A stretch of DNA of 64,000 bases from positions 4,478,978 to 4,542,977 of the forward strand of contig CM044965.1 of the NCBI GenBank assembly GCA_024516035.1, given 5' to 3'. A program made the translations under genes and the position numbers. The notes below the pieces were generated by a model, which worked only from the letters and a program-made list of their open reading frames with translations, searched no databases and was not told the origin of the DNA. Shown here piece by piece: positions 21,153-31,865 of the stretch; within the stretch, counting starts at the first letter, position 1; every line of letters starts with the position of its first letter. Source of the stretch: Bactericera cockerelli. Lineage: Eukaryota; Arthropoda; Insecta; Hemiptera; Triozidae.

Positions 21153-21873
21153 TTAGCGTTGTAGAAAAGATTTGGATACCACGAATAGATTAGTGCATCC
21201 GGCCTACTAGTTGTTTAGAGAAACCGGTATCAGTACGTTTCATATACCTAGTTTTTTTTTACAGCATTCTCAATGTTTTGCTTTTTTCAGATATAATGTA
21301 TTTCATTCAAAAATTTGTCTTTTTTATGTGTACTCAACACGGATGCAGCGTTTTTCCTTTTTGTACCGCGAAACTCACTCTTTGTCGGAAGTACTCCCCT
21401 GCACGTCTCTCTTTAGTTTCAAGCACCAGAGACTTGGAAATAGAATTGAATCGATCCAAGGCATCTGGTCTAAAAGATCCGAAAGTTTCAACGGCGAAGG
21501 GAGAGAAAATGAATTGGGGGTGAATTTCGCGAGACTTATTTTTTTACATCCCTTATCCTATAATAAGGAATGTATTTGTATTTATATTTTTCAGCGTGTT
21601 TTGCTGCTTCTCTTGGACAGTTATCTGTCTATAGTTATCTCATTTCTCTCTACTCATAGTTATCTCATATTGTGAAATGTAAAACTCCCTTTGTAACAGT
21701 GCAAAAGTGGTAGCCTTTATGTAGCCTATCAGCTTAGTTTAGACTCTGTTTATTACAAATTAAGCTTGGCAGGTACCACTCAAGGTATTAATCCGCTAAC
21801 AGGTATAAACACTCAGTTTAGAGTGCGTAGTCACTAACAGCCTGATTAAGCACGGCCATTAGTCATTTGATTG
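21153..21873. other. No clear gene
   Basis: A plus-strand open frame of 154 codons (21211-21675) has no recognisable motif. It crosses a CCTTATCCTATAATAAGG palindrome shared with 2403-2430, so I treat it as chance. Confidence 0.4.
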
Positions 21874-22394
21874 TATACAGGGTGTATCAAAAGGTCATGT
21901 ACAAAAAGAAACCACGTATAGTAGAGCTCAAATAAAGGCCACTTTGCTTAGTAAACCCATATACGGAAATGGACCCTCAGGTCGCTAGGGTATATTTCAT
22001 GACCCCTCCCATAACTCCGCCCCTGATCTAGGAAAAAATGCCAAATACTCAAGAAGAATCATGATAACAATTTGAGACGTCATGCAAAAAATGATGTCAA
22101 TATTTTTTTATTTTTTTATATATCTATTCTATCTTTTTACATTCTTTCGTTTTTTTTTCATTTATTTATTTATTTATTTAATAACAAAATAACATGTATT
22201 ATACAAAGGTATTTTTCCTAAGCTTTAGCTTCAATTCGATTTTTAATCATTATTTTTCGTTTTCAAGTGCCAATTTGTGGTGGTCCTAGCGACCTTCGGG
22301 ACTATTTCTGTATAGAGGTTTATAAAGCAAAGTGGCCTTAATTTGAGCTCTAATATACGAGGTTTCTTTTTGTACATTTGATGCACCCTGTATA
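21874..22394. mobile_element. TIR element (Tc1/mariner-like MITE)
   Basis: Inverted ends: TATACAGGGTGTATCAAAAG on the left and GATGCACCCTGTATA on the right. The inverted match continues for about 75 bases (GTACAAAAAGAAACC, GAGCTCAAATAAAGGCC, CACTTTGC). TA sits at both edges, as expected for TA-targeting transposons. The interior of about 370 bases is AT-rich and non-coding. Confidence 0.85.
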
Positions 22395-22754
22395 AAGTCG
22401 TTGATTTAATCTGTTCATTAGCAACTATGCACGAGGGACTCAGTGTAGTACAAAGAGTTTTATAAAGCCAGCAGGTAAGCGAAGAATCATGAGTAGGTAT
22501 ATTTCAAGTTTAGCTCTTGAACAATAGTGATACTGCTGATCGATATAAAATTAAATAATGCTAAGACTTTTAGTTAAGAGAGCCAATTTAAATTGTGAGG
22601 AGGTAAATACTTCACAAAATTATACTCGTAATTGATACTGAACTTTTACATACCTGCCTACTTTACAAATGATGAAAATAAATAATTAATATAATAAAAA
22701 TCATGCGTGTACTCAAAAAGTTTTTTTCCTCAAAAATTGTAAAGAAGCACATCA
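22395..22754. other. AT-rich spacer
   Basis: No gene or known repeat. Confidence 0.4.
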
Positions 22755-22850
22755 TCATCATAGGGTGGAGTCATCGTGAACGATGGTAGCCAGACAGTGG
22801 AGGAATGACTCAGCACTTCTACCACTGTCTTTACCACTTTTTTTACATCT
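22755..22850 (-). mobile_element. Element G partial copy
   Basis: ATCATCATAGGGTGGAGTCA, GATGGTAGCCAGACAGTGGA and ACTCAGCACTTCTACCACTG match element G in inverse orientation. Confidence 0.65.
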
Positions 22851-23144
22851 GTCTTTAAGATAAATAGGTAATTCAGACAACAAATAGGTAAACTACTAAT
22901 AATAATTACCTTCAGCTGATATTAAAAAAAAATAATCATGTAACTTTTGTATGGGCTTAAAAAGTTCAAATTTTTAAAGTGCTTGGTTAGAAAAGAAAAA
23001 AAAAGTTCGATGCCAAAAATTGAACCCTAGGTGAAAGTGCTTTGGAAAAAGTTCAAATCCCGGACACATACGCTGCCGAAGTTAATTGAATTAAAATGTT
23101 GCAAAGGCGTGGAGTTCACTTTTCAGGCAGACGTCCACCAAATT

Positions 23145-23680
23145 AACAAGGGGGGGGGGGGGGCTTCTACGTTGAATGCGAGGCCCATAAACACAGCTCT
23201 GAGGTGATGATAGCAGTGATATTAATAGTAATTCCGTGTCCGTGAGAGAGAGAGAAATATATTTATAAAGAGAGAGAGTGAGTGAGGAGGAAAACACATA
23301 AAGAGACAGAAAAGAGAGAGACAAATAGGTGGGAACAGAGATAAGGAGAGAACAGAGAAGGAAAGAAAAAAAAAGAAAAATAGAAAAATAACGACATAGA
23401 TGGAGAAAGAAAGAAGGAGAGATAAGAGAAAGAGAGGGGAAAAAATAAGTGAAGAGAAAGAGAGATAAATTGAAAAATAGATGGGGAGAGGGATAAGAAG
23501 GGAGAAAATGGGAGAGAGATAAAAAGAGAGAGTTAAGAAAAAAGAAGGATAGAAAGAGGGAGATACAAAAATAAAAAGAGAAAAACAGATGGCAGAGAGA
23601 GAAGGATAGAAAAACAGATAGGAGAAAGAGAGAGAGAAACAGATGGGAGAGAAAGGAAGGGAGACAAGTTTATATTCTTG
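23145..23680. repeat. GA-rich block with a long G run
   Basis: A run of about 14 G at 23150-23163 is followed by GAGA-rich sequence with AGAGAGAAACAGATGGGAG iterations. No gene. Confidence 0.8.
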
Positions 23681-23786
23681 TCAGCATGCAAACAAATTTA
23701 ATAGAAAAATAATCGGAAAACTTGCAAGTCTGACAGTACTTGGATGAAAGCAGCGCAATACAGCGTACTTAGTCTACACACACCGA

Positions 23787-23905
23787 CCTCAGTACCTTGA
23801 TCGATAAGGCGACGAACTTGTAACCTGGAGGTCGGTTGTTCAAGTCCCGGTTTCAGCGTAGATTTAGTAAAGCGAGTATGAGTAGTTGTGATTGGTATGT
23901 GGAAA
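23787..23905 (+). mobile_element. SINE-C copy, plus strand
   Basis: CTCAGTACCTTGATCGATAA, then TGGAGGTCGGTTGTTCAAG and CGGTTTCAGCGTAGATTTAG. It shows the tRNA-like head directly on the top strand. Confidence 0.75.
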
Positions 23906-24837
23906 TGATGACATCAAGGGGTCATTGGTCAGAAGCGAGGAATATGAAAAATAACGGGACATAACCTAACAGCACTTAGGGCCATCGGGCAAGAAAATAA
24001 TATTATACTTGAGCCAAATTCTATGAAAACTGTGAAATGTGCTCATTAAAATATAGCCAACTCAAACCAATTAACCCTTAAGAACCTTTGAGGCCAAAAA
24101 TATTAACTGTTAAATAGAAGTGTCGAGATTACAAGAGATCTTAAGAGGGGAAAACATTTGAATGAGATAGGTTGTAAGAAAAATGAAGACTACAAAAGTA
24201 GTAATCAAATATTAAAGAGAGAAAAGGAGATAATGGAAAGACAACTTAAAATGATGTGTGCAGTGAAAGAAGTCACCACCACGGGTTAATTCACTTGTTG
24301 GATAACTGATGAGTAAGAGAGAAGTGAGGGCTTTTCGGGTTAGTTGGTCTAACGCTGGATTTCCTTCTCACCATGCAATACTATTTAACTGTAAACAATG
24401 CGACGGTATTTAAGAGAAGTTAAGTCAGAAGGAAAGGGCATTGCCAAAAAGCGGGCTATTGTTTAATATTTCCAAATTTATGATGAACAAGGTTTTACCA
24501 AACCCTTATGGGTGGAACAACCCGACTGATAGCTAAAGTTATCAGTCAGTAGTCATCCCTAGAACGCATCATCATAACTTAAGGCCCAAACTTATTGTAA
24601 TAATATCCGTCCCCACAATTTAGTCTAAGTCCAAGCCCTTGCAAGTGTATTGGTATTGGTAAAGGTAGGTCTATCGGCTACGAAAGCTCTTTGTCACTGC
24701 GACCTTAGATAGATCTTTTGTGACAAAAAAAAATTTGCAAGTGTAACAGTATTAGATATAAGAATTGATACCAATAAAGTATTATAAATATTTAAGAATC
24801 TCTACACTAAAACTTAACCCTCCTCTTATTCATTTGT
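23906..24837. other. No gene seen
   Basis: Mixed AT-rich sequence. No coding frame over 60 codons and no family recognised. Confidence 0.4.
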
Positions 24838-25112
24838 TGTTTGTTGTTGTTGTTGTAGCCAGCTTGGTACAGCTGGAGGGGTAAGTGATGGTCTCCAGCC
24901 AACTTTATATCAAAGCTGGCTCGTCTTGAACCACATAAATCTATGTGCGATCAACCATCATGAGGACTTGGACTTTTCTGTACAAGCGATTAAACCCTTA
25001 GAAAACGGCTTGTGAGGAAACCCTGGCTTGTGAGGGTTGGCTAGTCTGTTCTCTGTTTATAGTCCTCTAGCGAGACACTGGTCTTCTCCCTGTTTAACGT
25101 CCCCCAGCCAGA
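24838..25112 (+). mobile_element. Element H, fullest copy
   Basis: Starts with a (GTT)n edge and GTAGCCAGCTTGGTACAGCT, continues with GATGGTCTCCAGCCAACTT, GGCTCGTCTTGAACCACAT, GTTTATAGTCCTCTAGCGAG and ends AACGTCCCCCAGCCAG. Used as the reference for the family inside this window. Confidence 0.7.
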
Positions 25113-25516
25113 CAGTCTTATTCATTTCGACTCCACCTGCAAATCAGCCGATTCCAAAAGCAGTAATCGGCTAATAGTGTTTAGGGTTTTCGGCTAAATA
25201 CGCCCTCGGCGTTAAGGCAAAAACTTCCTGAAACAAAATCATTTCGCTTGATTTTCGTTATTTCTTCATGTGTTTTCATTGCCAACGTGCCTGTTGTTAT
25301 TATAATAAAGGGTTACCATCGGAAACATGTAATAGACTATAATCTACTAATTCACGATGAATGAAAGGTAGAGATTGTACATAGACAAGGTAGGTATATT
25401 ATATTTATACTGCTATATACCTGGGTGCATAGATAAAAGAAAGGTACATAGAAAAACTACATAGAAAAGGTAAAGGTAAAATATAGAGGAGGTATATTTC
25501 CCTGAACAAACAAAGG
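25113..25516. other. AT-rich spacer
   Basis: No gene or known repeat. Confidence 0.4.
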
Positions 25517-25956
25517 AACTATGTTTACGAAAGGTAAGGAAAGGTGTATCTACGTAGATAATATATAAATATATACAGGTAAAAGATAGCAACCAAGAAT
25601 AGTAGGTACACAAAGATAGTGGATGCAAATATAAAGGTTAAAATTCAGTGGCGGTACTGGTCTTAGTAGTTCGAACAAGAAGTGAAGATGTCAGAACTAC
25701 CAATGCTCAAACACAATGTACTATTAGTGGAGATGTCAGAACTACCAATGCTCAAACACAATGTACTATTAGTGGAGATGTCAGAACTACCAATGCTCAA
25801 AACCAATGTACTATTAGTGGAGATGTTAGAACTACCAATACTCAAACCCAATGTACTATTATTAGTGGAGATGTCAGAACTACCAATGCTCAAACCCAAT
25901 GTACTTTAATTAGTGGAGATGTCAGAACTACCAATGCTCAAACATAATGTACTATT
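25517..25956. repeat. Flank block plus 45-bp minisatellite, left part
   Basis: 25517-25684 is a unique block repeated almost exactly at 32958-33125. From about 25685 units of 45 bases follow (GTGGAGATGTCAGAACTACC, AATGCTCAAACCCAATGTAC, TATTA). About six units precede the insertion at 25957. 45 is a multiple of three, so every frame stays open; peptides such as EMSELPMLKPNVLLV are by-products. Confidence 0.9.
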
Positions 25957-26323
25957 TTAGGTCAGAGCTGCAGCTCGACCCACCTTGAGAAGTACCCCCC
26001 CTTCCCCTACCGTTTCGGACTTAATTTTCCTCGTACGTCATCATTATAGAGCCCTTTTACCTTGTGAGAACTTCCAAATTCGAACTTCCCATGAGAACCT
26101 TTTGAAATTTCCCATGATAAGACAGGTAGTTCGGTTAGGTTAGGCCCGAGCTGGGGGTCCTTGCTTCAGTGTATTCTCAACTCTCGTACCGTTCGGACCT
26201 CGATACTTTTAAAAGTGCTCTAGCTTTTGGTATCGGGCAAAATTTTCATTTATTTTTCAAATTATTTTTTCTATGTGCCGCACGTCGTCAATCTTTAAAG
26301 GTAAGTTCTCTCTTTTCATTAAG

Positions 26324-27900
26324 CAGCTCTTTTTAATTCATTGCGCCTGACGGGCCTCTGAACTTACTCTTACGGCCTCTGAGTGGCTTTCGCATGCGAT
26401 TGCCTAAATGCTTCACCGGGGAGAGTCTCCATCTTCTGCCTTGTGCAGTTGACCGGTGGGCAGCTCAGTTTAATTCATTGCGCCTGACGGTCCTTTGAAC
26501 TTTCTCTCACGGCCTCTGAGTGGCTTTCGCATGCGATTGCCTAAATGCTTCACCGGGGAGAGTCTCCATCTTCTGCCTTGTGCAGTTGACCGGTGGGCAG
26601 CTCAGTTTAATTCATTGCGCCTGACGGGCCTTTGAACTTTCTCTCACGGACTCTGAGTGGCTTTCGCATGCGATTGCCTAAATGCTTCACCGGGGAGAGT
26701 CTCCATCTTCTGCCTTGTGCAGTTGACCGGTGGGCAGCTCAGTTTAATTCATTGCGCCTGACGGGCCTTTGAACTTTCTCTCACGGCCTCTGAGTGGCTT
26801 TCGCATGCGATTGCCTAAATGCTTCACCGGGGAGAGTCTCCATCTTCTGCCTTGTGCAGTTGACCGGTGGGCAGCTCAGTTTAATTCATTGCGCCTGACG
26901 GGCCTTTGAACTTTCTCTCACGGCCTCTGAGTGGCTTTCGCATGCGATTGCCTAAATGCTTCACCGGGGAGAGTCTCCATCTTCTGCCTTGTGCAGTTGA
27001 CCGGTGGGCAGCTCAGTTTAATTCATTGCGCCTGACGGGCCTTTGAACTTTCTCTTACGGCCTGTGAGTGGCTTTCGCAAGCGACTGCCTAAATGCTTCA
27101 CCGAGGAGAGTCTGCATCTTCTGCCTTGTGCAGTTGACCGGTGGCAGCTGTGTTTAATTCATTGCGCCTGACGGGCCTTTGAACATTCTCTTACGGCCTC
27201 TGAGTAGCTTTTGCATGCCATTGCCTAAATGCTTCACCGGGGAAAGTCTCCATTTTCTGCTTTGTGCAGTTGACCGGTGAGCAGCTCAGTTTAATTCATT
27301 GCGCCTGACGGGCCTTTGAACTTTCTTGTGGTCTCTGAGTGGCTTTCGCATGCGATTGCCTAAATGCTTCACCGGGGAGAGTCTCCATCTTCTGCTTTGC
27401 GCAGTTGACCGGTGAGCAGCTCAGTTTAATTCATTGCGCCTGACGGGCCTTTGAACTTTCTTGTGGTCTCTGAGTGGCTTTCGCATGCGATTGCCTAAAT
27501 GCTTCACCGGGGAGAGTCGCCATCTTCTGCTTGGTGCAGTTGACCGGTGAGCAGCTCAGTTTAATTCATTGCGCCTGACGGGCCTTTGAACTTTCTTGTG
27601 GTCTCTGAGTGGCTTTCGCATGCGATTGCCTAAATGCTTCACCGGGGAGAGTCTCCATCTTCTGCTTTGTGCAGTTGACCGGTGAGCAGCTCAGGTTAAT
27701 TCATTGCGCCTGACGGGCCTTTGAACTTTCTTGTGGTCTCTGAGTGGCTTTCGCATGCGATTGCCTAAATGCTTCACCGGGGAGAGTCTCCATCTTCTGC
27801 CTTGTGCAGTTGACCGGTGAGCAACTCAGTTTAATTCATTGCGCCTGACGGGCCTTTGAACTTTTTTCTTGCGGTCTCTGTGTGGCTTTCGCATGCGATT
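26324..27900. repeat. 137-bp tandem array, about 11.5 units
   Basis: Units start near 26324, 26461, 26598, 26735, 26872, 27009, 27145, 27282, 27416, 27552, 27687 and 27822. Each has TTTAATTCATTGCGCCTGAC, GTGGCTTTCGCATGCGATTG and GCAGTTGACCGGTG. Two subtypes exist: the left six carry TCTCACGGCC, the right ones TTCTTGTGGTC. Ordered subtypes suggest local expansion. Confidence 0.95.
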
Positions 27901-28129
27901 GATCTCTTTTGATTTTTGACCTAGTAACAACAATTTATTGTGCAATCTATTTTGTCTTTATATGGTGAAAGTTAATCAATTCACGGCCCGTTTCCGAGCC
28001 GTGTCCATATATTTTCAAGTGGCATTTTGATAAGTTCCAGTCTGTCTTTGCGCCGTGTGTTATATTCCAGCGCTACAGAAGTTCTTTTCCTTATTTTTCA
28101 TTTTGGGCTCATGAGTTTTGATTTCCTTG

Positions 28130-29090
28130 TGCCTCGGTACAAGTCGAGCCGTTACTCAAGATTTTGAGCCTTGGAGTTGACTTTGTCCTCCGTCTTTGGC
28201 GGGTGCGTCTCCCCAGACCCCCGGCCTGTCTCCTGGTACCTATGCTTTTGGTACCAGTCGAGCCATTGCTCAAGATTTGAGCCGTGGAATTGACCTTGTC
28301 CTCCCTCTTGGCGGGTGCGTCTCTCAGACCCTCGGCCTGTCTCCTGGTACCTATGCTTTTGGTACCAGTCGAGCCATTGCTCAAGATTTGAGCCGTGGAG
28401 TTGACCTTGTCCTCCCTCTTGGCGGGTGCGTCTCTCAGACCCTCAGCCCGTCTCCTGGTACCTATGCTTTTGGTACTAGTCGAGCCATTGCTCAAGATTT
28501 GAGCCGTGGAGTTGACCTTGTCCTCCCTCTTGGCGGGTGCGTCTCTCAGACCCTCAGCCTGTCTCCTGGTACCTATGCTTTTGGTACCAGTCGAGCAATT
28601 GCTCAAGATTTGAGCCGTGGAGTTGACCTTGTCCTCCCTCTTGGCGGGTGCGTCTCTCAGACCCCTTGCCTGTCTCCTTGTACCTATGCCATCGGTAGAA
28701 GTTGCGCAGTTGCTCAAAATTTTGAACCGTGTGCTGGACTCCGTACCTCCTTGGCTTGGGTGCTTCCTTAGACCCCTTGCCTGTCTCCTGGTGCCTAGGC
28801 CATTGGTAACAGTCGAGTCGTTGCTCAAAATTTTGAGCCCTGGGCTGGTCTCGGTCCTTACTTGGTTTGGGTGCGTCTCCTTAGACCCCTTACCCGTCTC
28901 TTGGTGGTTAGACCCCTGGTATCATTCGAGCCGTTGCTAAAATATTTGATCTGTGGGCTGGACTCTTTCCCTCCTTGGCTTAGGTGTGTCTCTCTAGACC
29001 CCTCGGCTGTCTCCTGGTACCTATATCTTTGGAACCAGTCGAGCCGTTGCTCAGGATTTCAGGCGTAAAGTGGTTCTTCGTCTGCCTTTC
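28130..29090. repeat. 111-bp tandem array
   Basis: Units of 111 bases marked by TCCTGGTACCTATGCTTTTG at 28231, 28342, 28453 and 28564, a diverged one at 28675 and further degenerate units to about 29090. 111 is 37 codons, so both strands stay open for about 190-240 codons. Minus-strand peptides repeat GTRRQARGLRDAPAKRED. Coding potential is possible but not supported by any other signal. Confidence 0.9.
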
Positions 29091-29249
29091 GCTTGGGCGC
29101 GTCTCCTGATCCCCTTCTCCTTTCTGGTCGAGCCTTGCTTCGGATATTGCATCGTTGTTCAATAATTTAAGCCGTTCAAGAGTCAAAATACAGCCAATAC
29201 TCACTGTTTGCCTAGTATTCTTGTGAGATGTCTACGGCAACATCTTTAT

Positions 29250-29457
29250 AATAATTCTCTTAAGTGGAAGTTATCCACCAGGCGAGGTTAATGCTCAAAG
29301 CATCTTCTACCACCTAACCCTCGGAGTCTTATCATTATGTGCTCACAAACTCAAATTAATGAGGAAAAAATTCATGCACTGGGCGGGATTCGAACCAACG
29401 GATCCATACGCCACCTGGATTACCAGACTAGCCCATTATCCCCACTTGACTACCAAT
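29250..29457 (-). mobile_element. SINE-E copy
   Basis: CCACCAGGCGAGGTTAATGC, CATCTTCTACCACCTAACCC and GGGCGGGATTCGAACCAACG, ending with the tRNA-like ACTTGACTACCA. It lies inside the compound insertion. Confidence 0.8.
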
Positions 29458-29469
29458 GCTCGATAGTCT

Positions 29470-29902
29470 TTGGGGGCTCTCTGTGACCTGCCATCTGACA
29501 ATGACGTCCTGTCTCGACTGAAGGATGTGTAAAAAAAAAAAAAAAAAAAAAAGTTTCTACCTGATGGCTGGTGAGATTGGACGCTGATCAACTCGATCGA
29601 CTTAGGCTTTGAAGTGGATGCAACAGTCCTTAACAAGCTTCGATTCGCCCTCCCCACGCTAGATATAGCTCGGGCTTCTGATCCAAGTGCGTCAGTCTTG
29701 AAGGAATACCACTATAGGGATATGGAAAAGCAGATCCGTGGATCATCGCAGTCATACGATATCATGACTCAGGCTGTAGCTCCTCTAAAATCGGAGCTCA
29801 TTTCTCTTGAAGCAGCGGACAGAATCCTGGTTGGAAATGTTTCCATACCAGTCTCCAGATAATCGTCCCTGTCAACAAAGTCTCCGGAAGATTCTGGGAC
29901 AC

Positions 29903-29934
<32 letters not shown>

Positions 29935-31080
29935 TGACAAACGCTTCCAAGTACAAAAGGACTTCCAAGCCATGAATTTTCTCTTCACCAGGCTCCAGCC
30001 GACTCATGTTCAACTGATCGTCCAGAACGATGAGTTGTCGGCGTCTGACCCTTCGGAAGCCTAAGATTCTGAGGGTGACTATTATCTTCCGGAAGCCCCT
30101 CCCCTGTAGGGCGAGCACGAGGAAGTTATAGTGACTCCAGACCTTCCGTTCGATGTTACCCCCTGCGTAAAAGAACGTGAGCCGGATGTTCCTCTTCCAT
30201 CTCCTGAAGCCGAAATAAATGGCCGCAAATATCAGAATCTCAATTCTACAAGTTGGAACAGCATTAGATACATGGTATCTTCGCTCGTCTGCAGCCGAAT
30301 TAGGAACTGAAGGCCCAGCCAAGTGCATGAGCGGATCTCCTAGCTAATATGAACGGAGCTTTTGGGATATTATCCCACTGCCTAATTCTCCAACGCCCTG
30401 CACTCGCAGACGTCACGAACAAGATCGTTGCTGTACATCCTTCTGTGAAGTCGTCAAAGAACGACCGGATAAAAGAACTGCCCTCGGAGGATTCTGCTTC
30501 CGAGGGTCTTCTTCAGTACGTTAGCGGAAACAGATCCCAAACGATTGCCATTCGGAGAAGCCTGTTTGTACCAGCGATTTAGGTCCCGCGTCGGATTCTG
30601 AAGGATATTCCTCCTTCGGAAGACTAATTGTTTGAGCCCAAGGCCTTACTTGAAGCTGTAAAATCACACTCTTCTTCTTCTCATCCTCGCCCACGACCTC
30701 AGAGAAGCCGCACTACAAGGATACTTGTCCCCCCTTCGTTCGTGGGTTTATAGCCTTTTAGATATGAAAAAAAAAAAAAAAAAATCAAAGTTGCAGTTCA
30801 CTGGTTATTCCAGACCTGCCCATATCTTCAAGGGTCAAAGTCTAGGCAGCTTCTAATGCAGTGATTGCCAATTGGAGCACGACAGCTCTGAAGGAGGCAG
30901 GAATCATTGCTTCCTCCGGGAGCCTACGTTCTTCTGTCAACTTTGACTTGTCAAGGACAAATATCCCCCTTGGGCAAATTGGCGATCCACGTCAACTTTT
31001 ATGAGGCATTACTGTCGCAAAATCGAGTTTCAAAAGACTCCTCTGGGGACTGAGGACCCCCTCTAAGCTTTAATCCTACC
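29470..31080 (+). pseudogene. Decayed coding region of the compound insertion
   Basis: Non-repetitive, GC-richer sequence with codon-like composition. Plus-strand fragments read CDLPSDNDVLSRLKDV, then LRFALPTLDIARASDPSAS with YRDMEKQIRGSSQSYD and LISLEAADRILVGN, then FQVQKDFQAMNFLFTRLQPT. They are in different frames and separated by stops and by A-tracts of about 22 (29530), 28 (29904) and 17 (30768). The fragments look like one broken protein, but I cannot assign a family. The A-tracts could be retroposition scars or assembly noise. Confidence 0.35.
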
Positions 31081-31478
31081 CTGTAATTTATACAGGCGGT
31101 GGGTAACTTCTTGTTCCTTGTGAGCAATGTCAATAATGTTGTTCATTATCTTCCATGTGTATCAAATATTGTCCAAGTTCATGTAACTATGTATTTATTT
31201 GATATTATTGGTCTGGTCTCCTATCCCACGGTACATACATTCCTACTTGTAATTTGTACCCTCTCGCTGTAGAATGTTATTCTTAATAATGCTAAATATT
31301 CATTTTACTCTCGTAAATGAAATTTACAATATTTTCTATAGCCTCTGTTTTGCACCAATACCTCTGCAACTTGTCTGTTTTATTTTCCGTTGTGTTCTGG
31401 AACCTGATTTAAAAAATCTCTTCCGACTATATCACAGTGTATTCCCGGCCACGAGCTGGCAGATAACAAACACATCTC
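31081..31478. other. AT-rich right part of the compound insertion
   Basis: T-rich sequence without repeats or coding signal, leading to the right inverted repeat at 31479. Confidence 0.4.
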
Positions 31479-31511
31479 AAGGTGGGTCGAGCTGCAGCTC
31501 TGACCTAAAAT

Positions 31512-31864
31512 AATACAGTTTTCTCCCCGAAGGGACCCGAAAACTGATATTTTGGGTCAAGCAAAGCTCGACCCACCCACTTAAATGCTTGCCAGCTCCG
31601 CATTTTAATTCACTGAAGCAAGGACCCCCAGCTCGGGCCTAACCTAACCGAACTACCTGTCTTATCATGGGAAATTTCAAAAGGTTCTCATGGGAAGTTC
31701 GAATTTGGAAGTTCTCACAAGGTAAAAGGGCTCTATAATGATGACGTACGAGGAAAATTAAGTCCGAAACGGTAGGGGAAGGGGGGGTACTTCTCAAGGT
31801 GGGTCGAGCTTTGCTTGACCCAAAATATCAGTTTTCGGGTCCCTTCGGGGAGAAAACTGTATTA
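31512..31864. mobile_element. 353-bp foldback with 66-bp terminal inverted repeats
   Basis: The left arm starts AATACAGTTTTCTCCCCGAA and ends AAAGCTCGACCCACC; the right arm (31799-31864) is its reverse complement, apparently without mismatch. The interior matches the inverse of 25978-26175. It forms the right edge of the compound insertion and may be a MITE of the same family. Confidence 0.85.
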
Positions 31865-31865
31865 T

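Larger units (their letters stand above)
25957..31865. mobile_element. Compound inverted-repeat insertion of unknown class
   Basis: About 5.9 kb interrupting the 45-bp minisatellite. The left edge begins TTAGGTCAGAGCTGCAGCTC then GACCCACCTTGAG. The inverse of this stretch occurs at 31479-31511. About 200 bases next to the left edge (25978-26175) recur inverted at 31604-31800 inside a further foldback that forms the right edge. Inside are 137-bp and 111-bp tandem arrays, a SINE-E and broken coding sequence with long A-tracts. The interior is richer in GC than the surroundings. I do not recognise a transposase, reverse transcriptase or recombinase. A DIRS-type or DNA-transposon origin is possible but unproven. 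Confidence 0.6.

Noticed and set aside
21211..21675. A 154-codon plus-strand frame
   Set aside because: It shows no motif, crosses a dispersed palindrome shared with 2403-2430 and has no splice or codon support.
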